Shown here one piece after another: positions 34,246 through 42,191 of a DNA stretch of 47,078 bases; positions within the stretch are counted from its first letter, which is position 1; every line of letters starts with the position of its first letter. Source of the DNA: Dehalococcoidia bacterium (GTDB taxonomy: Bacteria > Chloroflexota > Dehalococcoidia > Lucifugimonadales > Lucifugimonadaceae); the NCBI GenBank assembly GCA_012959765.1, contig DUCO01000010.1:100406-147483 (forward strand), in the 5' to 3' direction. Both the position numbers and the translations under genes were made by a program. A model generated the notes under the pieces. The model had not been told where the DNA came from and did no database searches. It saw only the letters and a program-made list of their open reading frames with translations.

Positions 34246-35391
34246 TCAGGCAGGCACTACTCGAACGCTGAGTCCGTCGGCAGTAAGTGCTATTTCACCC
34301 TTTTTAAGCGCTATTGCGTCGTTGCCGTAAATTTCTCGCCGCCACCCGGAGAGGGTTCTGACGTCTGGTTCTTCTTCAGTAGCGATGCGATCGAGTTCTT
34401 TTCTGTTGGCGACCATCTGTGCCGCTACACCATTTTCGTCGCAGCGTAGTTTCAGGAGTGCCTGAAGTAGGGCGACCAGCGTTTCGTGGCCTCTGATGGG
34501 TGGACGCCCCTTTTCAGGATCGGGACATTTATCGTCAGGCAGTTCAAGTCCGATTCGCACCGCTTCGAGAAGTGATTTGCCGTCACGTCCGTTGGCGAAT
34601 CGCTCGTTGACACCTCTGACTCGTTCCAACGCAGCGGAAGTTTGCGGTGTGTTCAGGGCGATTTCGGCGAGTGCTTCATCGCGGCACACCCAGCCCTTGG
34701 GAATATCTCTTCGTTGAGCGCTGAGTTCTCGCCATTCGGTGATTTCTCGTAGCACTGCGAGTGCCCTTCGAGAGGGGCGACGAAGTCGTACTTTTCGCCA
34801 CAGTTCCCGCGGGTCCACGTCGTATAGATCCTTGTTTCGGAGGTGACCCATTTCCTCGTGAGCCCAACTGACGCGATCCGACTTTTCAAGCTCCGAAACT
34901 AGCTTGTCGTAGATGTGAGTGAGATGCGTAACATCACCGATGGCGTATTCGACCTGATGTTCTGTGAGCGGCCGTCTTGACCAGTCGGTCATTTGCGATC
35001 GTTTGTCGATCGTTTCACCGACAATACGTTGCACCAATGTCGCATATGCTGGTTGATCGCCGTAACCGCTGACCATTGCCGCTATTTGAGTGTCGAATAC
35101 CGGCTCGACCATTCCACCGCTGGCGTTGAACAAGATCTGCATGTCCTGACTCGCAGAGTGGAACACTTTCAACACTTTCGTGTTTCTCATCAGATCGTAG
35201 AGCGGTTCGAGATCCAGTCCGTTGGCAAGCGGGTCGATTGCGACAGCTTCGTCGCGAGTTGCCACCTGAATCAGGCACAGAATTGGCCAGTAGGTCTTTT
35301 CTCGTACGAACTCTGTGTCGACTGTGATGAAGTCCGATTTGGCGGCTATGGCACAGAAATCTGCGACGTCAGCGGAATTAGTAATAAGCAC
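34246..35391 (-). CDS. rnd: Ribonuclease D
   Basis: 3'-5' exoribonuclease that trims tRNA precursors. DEDDy active site complete: Asp25 and Glu27 in ITVDTEFVR, Asp83 in HSASQDMQ, Tyr149 and Asp153 in VEYAIGDVTHL. An HRDC domain follows (about residues 205-300). 381 residues, standard. It is preceded by the shortened comM gene at 35441. The last HRDC part is weaker than in E. coli. Confidence 0.94.
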   Translation of the reverse strand: MLITNSADVADFCAIAAKSDFITVDTEFVREKTYWPILCLIQVATRDEAVAIDPLANGLDLEPLYDLMRNTKVLKVFHSASQDMQILFNASGGMVEPVFDTQIAAMVSGYGDQPAYATLVQRIVGETIDKRSQMTDWSRRPLTEHQVEYAIGDVTHLTHIYDKLVSELEKSDRVSWAHEEMGHLRNKDLYDVDPRELWRKVRLRRPSRRALAVLREITEWRELSAQRRDIPKGWVCRDEALAEIALNTPQTSAALERVRGVNERFANGRDGKSLLEAVRIGLELPDDKCPDPEKGRPPIRGHETLVALLQALLKLRCDENGVAAQMVANRKELDRIATEEEPDVRTLSGWRREIYGNDAIALKKGEIALTADGLSVRVVPA

Positions 35392-35440
35392 ACACTGGTT
35401 TTACACGAGTGCGTGCGTTCTCGCCATTCTTAATGCATGT

Positions 35441-35947
35441 TCAGGCGGTCAGTCTGGGTCGGTACTGTAGGGCTTCGACGACATGCGGAGTCAGAATGTC
35501 GGGTGAATCAGCGAGGTCGGCAATAGTGCGAGCTACTTTGGAGACCCTGTGAAGACCACGCGCGGGCAATGTCAGCTGCTTCATGGCCATCTGCGTTAAC
35601 GCCTGAGCCGACTCTTCGACTTCGCAGTGATTCCACACCTCGCCCGGTCCCATATCCGAATTCGATGCCAGACGTGTGTCGGCAAACCGTTTTCTCTGAA
35701 TAGCTATCGCCCGTGAAATTCGCTCGCGCACCACATCTGAATTCTCCGACGACGGTGGTGTGATTAGCTTTTCGTACTCGACTCGCGGTACATCAACGAA
35801 AATATCGAAACGATCGAGCAACGGACCTGAGATACGACGTTGGTACCTGCTAACTGCCTTCGGCAATCCCGGAGGGATATCGACCTCGGTTTCAACCAGT
35901 ACCCTATCGAATCCAACGAGAGCACAGGTGCGAGTTTTTGCAAGCAT
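35441..35947 (-). CDS. ComM/YifB-family protein with large in-frame internal deletion
   Basis: The first 31 residues (MLAKTRTCALVGFDRVLVET through PPGLPK) are the start of YifB/ComM Mg-chelatase-like helicases. The next residues, VSRYQRRISGPLLDRFDIFV, belong near residue 370 of the usual 500-residue protein. About 340 residues, with the AAA+ Walker A and B motifs and the zinc cluster, are missing, while reading frame, ribosome site (GAGGA nine bases before ATG) and the C-terminal domain to VVEALQYRP are intact. The product cannot be an ATPase. It is a pseudogene, a domesticated C-terminal domain or an assembly collapse. Confidence 0.82.
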   Translation of the reverse strand: MLAKTRTCALVGFDRVLVETEVDIPPGLPKAVSRYQRRISGPLLDRFDIFVDVPRVEYEKLITPPSSENSDVVRERISRAIAIQRKRFADTRLASNSDMGPGEVWNHCEVEESAQALTQMAMKQLTLPARGLHRVSKVARTIADLADSPDILTPHVVEALQYRPRLTA

Positions 35948-36202
35948 CGTGAGATTTCCTCAAATACCGGTTTTCGGCATGAGTGAAATCCCATGCCTCG
36001 TGGGAATGTTAGGAGGTAAGACCATCACCTCAAATCGCGTTTGTCACACCAGATGCAGCAAATCTTATTCACACCTGGGCAAAACGAGAAGTCGCGCCTG
36101 AGGACGCGAGATTGGCTGAGTATAGGTATGAGGAACTGCCTGAGAAACGTTCATATTTCGAATGTGAATGTGACCGGGATTACGAAAGTACAGGAAAGAA
36201 CC

Positions 36203-36621
36203 ATGCCGACGATTCTTGTCGTTGATGATCATGAAGAAATCCGCGAAGCACTCGCCGAGATTCTCGAATAAGAGGGTCACGAGGTGTTGCAGGCTGTTGA
36301 TGGCCTGAATGCCCTTGAGGTTATTGCGGACGCGAAACCTGATGTTGTTCTGCTCGACATCGCTATGCCCGGGATGGACGGTCTGGAGACTCTCCGCCGT
36401 TTGAAAGACCAGCCAGCGAGTTCATCGCTCCCCGTGATCACGGTCACCGCTCAGGGCGATCGCCAGAATATGGTGAAAGTAGTTCAACTCGGTGTGCGTG
36501 ACTATGTCACTAAGCTCTAGGAACCTGGCGAAGTTGAGATGTGTGTGTGAACTGGGCCCTTAAGGCCGCTAACGTGGCTTCCAACCAGCAAGAGCCACCG
36601 CTTCTTGCTCGGTCTGCCTAG
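36203..36621 (+). pseudogene. Broken single-domain response regulator
   Basis: Receiver domain paralogous to the one at 15531-15917. Starting at ATG 36203 (MPTILVVDDHEEIREALAEI), a TAA replaces a Glu codon at 36269, then the frame continues with EGHEVLQAVDG, VVLLDIAMPGMDG (phosphoacceptor intact) and VITVTAQGD. TAG at 36518 stands where the intact copy has TKPW, and two bases later a TG expansion (TGTGTGTGAACTGG) shifts frame; undoing it restores VNWALKAANVAS up to TAG 36619. Two stops plus a frameshift make this a decayed gene. Confidence 0.85.
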
Positions 36622-36681
36622 TCGACACAGCAGCAACCGCTAATCGACCCACCGTAATCTTTTTGATATCAACGGAGGGTT

Positions 36682-36957
36682 TTGCGCGTTTGGCTCAGAT
36701 TCTTGGATTTCCGGGTAGACCCTGGACAATTCGCATCTAAACTGTTGCAAGCGTTAACGATTCGGAGCGCGCCGAGTCCTGTCGATGAAACCAGAAAGCG
36801 AACACGCACTTTGGACGAACGAGCATACCGAGGCCGACAACATCCGCCCTATTGCACCTGCGCCGAATGCACCGCTAACCGATTGAAGCGCGACGCTGAA
36901 TCGGGCCCAAAGGGTATTTTGACTCGCATTCTGCGGGCGATTCGACTGAAACGATAA
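36682..36957 (+). CDS. Small hypothetical protein with Cys-rich motif, weak call
   Basis: Possible 91-residue product from a TTG two bases after GGAGGGT. It has a basic middle and a motif HPPYCTCAECTANRL with three cysteines (about residues 54-68), which could bind zinc, and a basic C-terminal helix. I do not recognise the family. It lies in a patch of decayed genes, so it may be a remnant of something longer; another frame here begins LAQILGF, like the start of the response regulator at 15531. Confidence 0.35.
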   Translation: MRVWLRFLDFRVDPGQFASKLLQALTIRSAPSPVDETRKRTRTLDERAYRGRQHPPYCTCAECTANRLKRDAESGPKGILTRILRAIRLKR

Positions 36958-36960
36958 CCG

Positions 36961-37179
36961 CTAGTTCAGGCTGTTCGGGCCGAGGAACTTCCCCCATGCC
37001 CAGCCAATTCCCAGGCCGATTATCACCGAGAACGGTATTCCGAATAGCACGCTAACCATCGCAACGTCTTTTGCGTTCGTTTCGGCATCGTCGAACTGGA
37101 ATAGCGAAATAATCAAAAACGTTATCCCCATCACGAACCCGAGCCCGGCACCCATTAGCGCCGACTTGCTGAATCTCAA
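36961..37179 (-). CDS. Small two-helix membrane protein
   Basis: 72 residues with two hydrophobic segments (about 7-27 and 42-65: LMGAGLGFVMGITFLIISLF and a second ending IIGLGIGWAWG) separated by a short charged loop. No known family recognised. Converges with the small plus-strand frame 3 bp away and lies 57 bp downstream of the C45-type gene. Confidence 0.55.
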   Translation of the reverse strand: MRFSKSALMGAGLGFVMGITFLIISLFQFDDAETNAKDVAMVSVLFGIPFSVIIGLGIGWAWGKFLGPNSLN

Positions 37180-37236
37180 CTGAACTAACCTGGCCTTTTA
37201 TTTCCTGAGTGCTGGTAGCCGAGTTTCACAACTCAA

Positions 37237-38313
37237 CTAACCCGCGTCGTACGTTTCGTAGGCGTTCTCACATGGATTGCCGTGCGAAACGTGCATTCGA
37301 TTTTCGTCTGGTTCAAGGATGATGGAAATAACGCTGCGCTGCCAACCGGTTTTTGGGTCATCGTTTGGATGTCGGCATATCGACGTCGGGAAGCCGTCGT
37401 GGTCCGAGAGCAGCGACTTGGCGTCGTTGAGTGAGACCTTTGAAAGCTTGCTAAGCAGATCCTGCCCTCGGTCTCGACGCTGGAACGACTGGCCGTATAT
37501 CCGATCGCCGTAATCATCGTTGTGCGAAGTGAGTGAAGGGTGAACACAGTGGTTGGTGTGAACCAGTATCCCGGAATCGTCGGCTTTGATCGATTCAACT
37601 GCCCCCGGCGTGATTTCAAGGTTTAGCGGACCATTGCTTGTGATCATCGCGGCGTTGGCAGTAAGCGCTCTGGGTGCCGATTCGACTACGCTCACCGCTT
37701 CTTCAGTTGATTTCGACTCGAGTATGGCTCGAACGAAGAAATACCATGGAAGACCGTTCGTATCCGAAGGGCCGTTCAACGCGTTCATGCAGATACCAAT
37801 GCCGGCCGAGTTGAAGCCCATGTAGGCGACCACTCCGGGCTGCAACCAACTTGTGAATTCTGCCTTTCCGGCTCCCTTGCGGGTTATTACTGCCGAAAGC
37901 GGAGCCATCGCCGGGTCGTTGTCCCAATTTTGACCGGCAAAACAACTTCCCGTTTCCGATGATTCAGCTGAAACCATGATCGACGTACAACCCTCTGAGG
38001 TTTCAGACAGCATGTTTCGGGCGTTCAAAACCATCAAACGTTCGACAGGTACTCCGGCAGCATCTGCTGTGCCCTGAAGTTCATCGAGAGGATCCGGGAA
38101 GTACTCGCCGACCCGTGCAAAGCTTTTACGAGCGGCGTTTTCGGCCTGAGTCCATGTGATTGGGGATTCAGACCCCTTGTTGAACCGTTCGAGTACGAGT
38201 TCTGATAGCTCGACTATCTGGCTGCGGAAGTTTTCGCCAATTTGCTGCCCCATCTGTTTTGGTGATCCGCTCACTGTGAGTTCAGGAAATCGGCTGTTGT
38301 TCTGGCTTGTCAT
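37237..38313 (-). CDS. C45 family peptidase/acyltransferase (acyl-coenzyme A:6-APA acyltransferase type)
   Basis: N-terminal nucleophile hydrolase of 358 residues. LTVSGSPKQMGQQIGENFR near the start, NARNMLSETSEGCTSIMV with the Cys that would become the N-terminal nucleophile after self-cleavage, AGQNWDNDP, VVAYMGFNSAGIGICMNAL, and TNHCVHPSLTSHNDD. Known members hydrolyse or transfer acyl amides; substrate here unknown. ATG 38313 is preferred to an ATG at 38373 because the family starts there. Divergent from the IlvD/Edd gene. Confidence 0.85.
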   Translation of the reverse strand: MTSQNNSRFPELTVSGSPKQMGQQIGENFRSQIVELSELVLERFNKGSESPITWTQAENAARKSFARVGEYFPDPLDELQGTADAAGVPVERLMVLNARNMLSETSEGCTSIMVSAESSETGSCFAGQNWDNDPAMAPLSAVITRKGAGKAEFTSWLQPGVVAYMGFNSAGIGICMNALNGPSDTNGLPWYFFVRAILESKSTEEAVSVVESAPRALTANAAMITSNGPLNLEITPGAVESIKADDSGILVHTNHCVHPSLTSHNDDYGDRIYGQSFQRRDRGQDLLSKLSKVSLNDAKSLLSDHDGFPTSICRHPNDDPKTGWQRSVISIILEPDENRMHVSHGNPCENAYETYDAG

Positions 38314-38462
38314 GTCTGGGTGATGATTTTCTGTGTTGAGCTGGGCTGGGCCAAGGTAATTGCCGGGCACCAAAGGATTCGTAGCACCAAAATAACACCG
38401 AGTTGTTTGCTAGACTCGCCGCCTCTTGAGATTACTTACGGCAATTATGAGGATATGAATTG

Positions 38463-40229
38463 ATGGCAACCTACCAGTCCACCGGCAAAATTCTTCGATC
38501 AGCGGAGTGGTTTGGATCGAGAGATCTTGAAGGGTTTCTTCATCGAGCGGGCTTGAAAAACCAGGGCTGGTCTGAAGAATCATTTGCGGGTCGACCCGTA
38601 ATTGGTATCGCCAACTCGTGGTCTGAAGCAACTCATTGCAACGCTCACCTGCGTGGTCTGGCCGAGCACGTGAAGCGTGGTGTTTTGGCTGCTGGTGGTT
38701 TCCCGATCGAATTTCCGACTATTTCACTTGGTGAATTCTTTCTTTCGCCAACTTCGATGTTCTGCCGGAACCTGATGTCGATGGACGTAGAAGAGATGAT
38801 TCGGGGGTTGCCGATCGACGGGGTTGTGCTGCTTTCAGGGTGCGACAAGACGACACCAGCGATGCTCATGGGCGCAGCTTCGGCCGATCTGCCGGCCATC
38901 GTTCTAACCGGTGGGCCACAGTTGAAGGGCAACTGGAAAGGCGAGGAACTGGGATCTTGCACCGACTGCAGGCGCTACTGGTCTGAGCTTCGAGCTGGAA
39001 CGATCACACAGGCAGACTACGACTCCATGGAGGCAGCGATCTATCGTTCGCCAGGCCACTGCATGGTGATGGGTACGGCTTCGACCATGGGTGCGATTGT
39101 CGAAACGCTTGGCATGTGCCTGCCGGGTGGAGCGGCTGTTCCCGGTGCTGATTCTCGAAGGAAGATTCTGGCTGAGGATTCTGGTCGCGCTGCTGTCGAT
39201 CTGGTAAAAAAGGGCATCCGACCCTCCGACATCATGACGCAGGATGCGTTCGACAACGCCATTCGAATGTTGCTGGCTGCTGGTGGTTCTACCAACGCCA
39301 TCATTCACCTGACCGCTATCGCGGGACGATCGGGAATCAAGCTTCCTCTGGAACGGTTCAACGAACTTTCAGAGTCCACACCGGTGATCGTGAACCTGAA
39401 GCCGGGTGGCAAGTATCTGATGGAAGACCTGTTCTACGCAGGCGGTGTTGAAGCAGTTCTCAAGAAGATGGAGAGCCTGTTGAAGCTCGATTGTCTTACG
39501 GTGACCGGCGATTCGCTGGGTGACAACATTGCTGATGCCGAGTGCTATAACGACGACGTCGTGCTCTCGCCAGAGGCTCCACTCGCCAAAGAAGGCGGGC
39601 TCACGGTGTTGAAGGGTTCGCTTGCTCCTGACGGGGCTGTGATCAAACACATAGCTGCTTCTCCCGAGTTGTTGAAGCACACGGGACGTGCGATCGTGTT
39701 TGAGAACCCACTTGATCTGAAAAACCGCATTGATGATCCCGATCTTGATGTAACCAAAGACGACATTCTCGTCATGAAAGGCGCAGGACCCGTTGGAGGT
39801 CCCGGAATGCCAGAAGCCGGTTTCCTGCCTCTGCCTAAGAAGCTACTGGCCGAGGGCGTTCGTGACATGGTGCGAATTTCCGATGCTCGCATGAGTGGTA
39901 CGGCGTTTGGAACGATCGTGTTGCACGTTTCGCCGGAATCGCACGTTGGAGGTACTCTTGCGTTGGTTCAGACCGGAGATGAGATCACCCTTGATGTTGA
40001 AGCCAAAGTGCTTGATCTCAATGTTGACACTGCGGAACTGGATCGTCGCCGTGCAAACCTTGCAACACCGGCTGTCGATGGCGGTTTCGAACGTGGATAC
40101 GGAAAGATGTATTCGCAGCACATCACGCAGGCACAGGACGGTTGCGACTTCGACTTCCTGATCGGAAAGACGCCTGTGGAGACTCACGTTGAGGTTGCTG
40201 GCCACAACGCCGGGTTCCACACGGGGTGA
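38463..40229 (+). CDS. IlvD/Edd family dehydratase, sugar-acid type (L-arabinonate/pentonate dehydratase-like)
   Basis: 588-residue iron-sulfur dehydratase. Cluster cysteines: LLSGCDKTTPA, LGSCTDCRRY and MVMGTASTMG region; other landmarks are GRPVIGIANSWSEATHCNAH, KRGVLAAGGFPIEFP and GGSTNAIIHL. The opening SAEWFG...GFLHRAGLKNQGW and the block around SLGEFFLSPTSMFCRNLMSMDVEEM match pentonate/hexonate dehydratases rather than branched-chain IlvD. Expected: dehydration of an aldonic acid to a 2-keto-3-deoxy acid. Start ATG 38463, with TGAGGA before it. Followed by the broken MerB gene and an aldo/keto reductase, consistent with sugar oxidation. Confidence 0.86.
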   Translation: MATYQSTGKILRSAEWFGSRDLEGFLHRAGLKNQGWSEESFAGRPVIGIANSWSEATHCNAHLRGLAEHVKRGVLAAGGFPIEFPTISLGEFFLSPTSMFCRNLMSMDVEEMIRGLPIDGVVLLSGCDKTTPAMLMGAASADLPAIVLTGGPQLKGNWKGEELGSCTDCRRYWSELRAGTITQADYDSMEAAIYRSPGHCMVMGTASTMGAIVETLGMCLPGGAAVPGADSRRKILAEDSGRAAVDLVKKGIRPSDIMTQDAFDNAIRMLLAAGGSTNAIIHLTAIAGRSGIKLPLERFNELSESTPVIVNLKPGGKYLMEDLFYAGGVEAVLKKMESLLKLDCLTVTGDSLGDNIADAECYNDDVVLSPEAPLAKEGGLTVLKGSLAPDGAVIKHIAASPELLKHTGRAIVFENPLDLKNRIDDPDLDVTKDDILVMKGAGPVGGPGMPEAGFLPLPKKLLAEGVRDMVRISDARMSGTAFGTIVLHVSPESHVGGTLALVQTGDEITLDVEAKVLDLNVDTAELDRRRANLATPAVDGGFERGYGKMYSQHITQAQDGCDFDFLIGKTPVETHVEVAGHNAGFHTG

Positions 40230-40243
40230 GTGCCTGAGGGCGA

Positions 40244-40952
40244 CTAATCTGGATTCGAACGAGCCCATTCGTCGTCCAGAATAGCGCGGTGAGCGTCTCT
40301 GGTTATCTTCAGATCGTCATGATTGATGAGATAGTCGGGGTCGAGCCTCAACCGCTGATAATCCGTCGCGAAATATTTCACAAATCTGGCAATCGGCATT
40401 GTGTGATCGACCCAATCTTTGGAGTACCGGGACAAGGATTTTGCACGCTCTTCCGACCGGAAGAGATTCATCTGGCTTCACAGGTCTGGCCACGTAGCGC
40501 CTTCTTTGGTGACCAAGGCATTTTTTTGGTGCCCCCCCAAGAGTTGCAGGCACTGCTTCTAATACTTCGCCATCCTATATGCGCAGCGACATCGGCTCAA
40601 GGCAATCAAGACAGGTGGCATCAATGCGTACCTCTTGCCCCGGGAATAACCAGCTCACGGCGAGTGTTGCAAGGCCTCACTCGCCGTACCATTTTTGTTC
40701 ACCGTCCACCGAAATACGGTACTGCGTCGGCATATTTGAAAAGGGATCGAAGCACGCAATTAAACCGCTGCCCGGATCTGCCCAGTGCGGTCCGTCAATC
40801 TCTTCGAGCATGTCACATTGCAGTTCAATCGCGGTATCTGCATCGACTCCAAACTCTGTAGCCAGTTCTGTGAAGTGCAGGGCGCGACCAGTTTTGACGA
40901 ACCACGACATAACTACGTGATAAACCCGCGCCAGAGTCTGTTTGTCCGCCAC
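40244..40952 (-). pseudogene. MerB-like (alkylmercury lyase family) gene with in-frame TGA, TAG, TGA and a frameshift
   Basis: N-terminal helix-turn-helix-like part (VYHVVMSWFVKTGRALHFTE), then IACFDPFSNMPTQYRISVDG and KWYGE, all typical of the MerB family. TGA at 40677-40679 falls where MerB has Cys96 (WCALDTL against E-stop-GLATL). The frame continues VSWLFPGQEVRIDATCLDC, hits TAG at 40575-40577, and breaks at G7/A7 runs near 40521-40538. In the next frame TWPDL-TGA-SQMNLFRSEE (TGA at 40489) puts a stop exactly at Cys159. The tail to 40244 is intact. GTG 40952 follows GAGGT. Most simply a pseudogene; selenocysteine at both sites is discussed separately. Confidence 0.75.
40659..40685. repeat. 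8-bp inverted repeat around the first TGA of the MerB-like gene
   Basis: GGCGAGTG (40659-40666) and CACTCGCC (40678-40685) are perfect reverse complements with an 11-base spacer. On the minus strand the TG of the in-frame TGA ends one arm. A stem this close to the codon could matter for read-through, but its geometry is not that of a standard bacterial SECIS. Confidence 0.6.
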
Positions 40953-40982
40953 AGCACACCTCGAATTCGTCTTTGACACCAA

Positions 40983-41004
40983 ATTAGGGTCAAGTTGACC
41001 TAAT
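40983..41004. promoter_or_regulatory. Inverted repeat upstream of the MerB-like gene, probable operator
   Basis: ATTAG-GTCAA and TTGAC-CTAAT are arms of a 10-bp imperfect palindrome with a one-base centre and one bulged G, 31 bp before the GTG at 40952. Its size and place suit an ArsR- or MerR-like metal regulator, though no such gene is in the window. Confidence 0.45.
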
Positions 41005-41146
41005 ACCAGCTTCCCGCATCTTATCCCAACCCATTTATTGAGATTGCTAGCGTCCGTAGCGCGAGTGCGCAGCGTGCAAGTGCAAGAAGGTTAGCTGAGG
41101 GCAAAATGGGAGAATATTCTCACGGCACTCGAAGAATGAGGTCGAA

Positions 41147-42166
41147 CTACTCGGGCGTTGGTGCGTTGTCGGGAATTAGTCCAGCTGAACGCATGTCGCT
41201 CCATAACCCGGCTGGAATTTCCTGCTGCACCATCGCGATGTTCTGCTCTAACTCGTCGATCGATTGTGCGCCCGGCACTGCGGTTGCGATTGCTGGATGG
41301 GCGAGAACGAACTGCAACGCCGCCGCTTTCAGATCGACTCCGTGGGCGACACAGATATCTGTGAGCTTACGAGCTTGATCAACTAGATCGCTAGATGCCT
41401 GTTCGTAGTTGAAAGTTACCGGCTTCGAGAGATCGCGAGCCAGTATTCCGGAGTTGTAAGGACCACCAACGGTGATCTTCACATCTCGTTCCACACACGC
41501 CGGCAGGAACTCGCTCAGGCCAGAATGGTCGAGAAGTGTGTAGCGTCCGGCAAGCAAGATAATGTCGAGATCAAACCGTTGGATGAATTTGAGCGGCATC
41601 TGCCATTCGTTCATCCCGCAGCCAATCGCCTTGATCACGCCCTGCTCTCGAAGTTCGATAAGCGCCGGGAATGCCTCGTTTACTGCCTGCTCTTCACCGT
41701 AACTTTCGACGTCGGGATCGTGAACATAGATGATGTCTATTCTGTCGAGATTCAGGCGTTTGAGACTATCTTCTATCGAACGGTGAACATCGTCGCGAGT
41801 CCAGGTGTTTACCGGATCAAGATCACCGATACCATCGGGGTCGTCTTCGGCAGACACACCGCTATCAGCCGGATTGAGTACACGCCCGATTTTCGTTGAG
41901 ATAACAAACGAATCCCGATCAGCGTTCGCAAATGCTGACTGGCCAACGCGTGCCTCGGCCCGACCTGAACCGTAGAGAGGAGCAGTATCCACGTAGGAGA
42001 TGCCTAGTTCCTGAGCACGGTTGATGATGCGAACGGCCTCATCGTGCGCTGTGCCGCCATACAGGCCATCACCAAGCACCATTCCACTCAGCGGCGCCGT
42101 CCCAAGTCCAAGCCTCGGAACAGAAACGCCCGTGCTGCCAATTTCAACTTTTGCGAAAGGATCCAT
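41147..42166 (-). CDS. Aldo/keto reductase (L-fucose dehydrogenase/D-threo-aldose dehydrogenase-like)
   Basis: 339-residue TIM-barrel NAD(P)-dependent oxidoreductase. Opening VSVPRLGLGTAPLSGM, then YVDTAPLYGSGRAEARVGQ (Asp, Tyr), VISTKIGRVL (Lys), IIYVHDPDVESYGE (His) and LAHPAIATAVPGAQSIDELEQNI (cofactor) resemble D-threo-aldose 1-dehydrogenases, which oxidise L-fucose and related sugars to lactones. ATG 42166 is preferred because upstream frame to 42304 reads through the next gene's C-terminus. It follows the D-malate-dehydrogenase-like gene by 25 bp. Confidence 0.9.
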   Translation of the reverse strand: MDPFAKVEIGSTGVSVPRLGLGTAPLSGMVLGDGLYGGTAHDEAVRIINRAQELGISYVDTAPLYGSGRAEARVGQSAFANADRDSFVISTKIGRVLNPADSGVSAEDDPDGIGDLDPVNTWTRDDVHRSIEDSLKRLNLDRIDIIYVHDPDVESYGEEQAVNEAFPALIELREQGVIKAIGCGMNEWQMPLKFIQRFDLDIILLAGRYTLLDHSGLSEFLPACVERDVKITVGGPYNSGILARDLSKPVTFNYEQASSDLVDQARKLTDICVAHGVDLKAAALQFVLAHPAIATAVPGAQSIDELEQNIAMVQQEIPAGLWSDMRSAGLIPDNAPTPE

Positions 42167-42191
42167 CTTGATGCCCTGTCCTGAGTGTCGA

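Noticed and set aside
35990..36240. Start-less plus-strand frame with PEDARLAEYRYEELPEK and a CECD motif before the broken response regulator
   Set aside because: No ATG, GTG or early TTG, bounded by TAG, and no confident family match; may be a remnant but cannot be supported.
36203..36621. Stop-codon recoding (TAA, TAG) in the response regulator
   Set aside because: A dinucleotide frameshift is also present and stops fall on Glu and Trp codons, so ordinary decay explains it better.
40317..40553. A 78-codon minus-strand frame across the homopolymers, as an independent gene
   Set aside because: It continues the MerB-like frame past the frameshift point; the following sequence in that frame is unlike any protein, while the neighbouring frame holds the MerB C-terminus.
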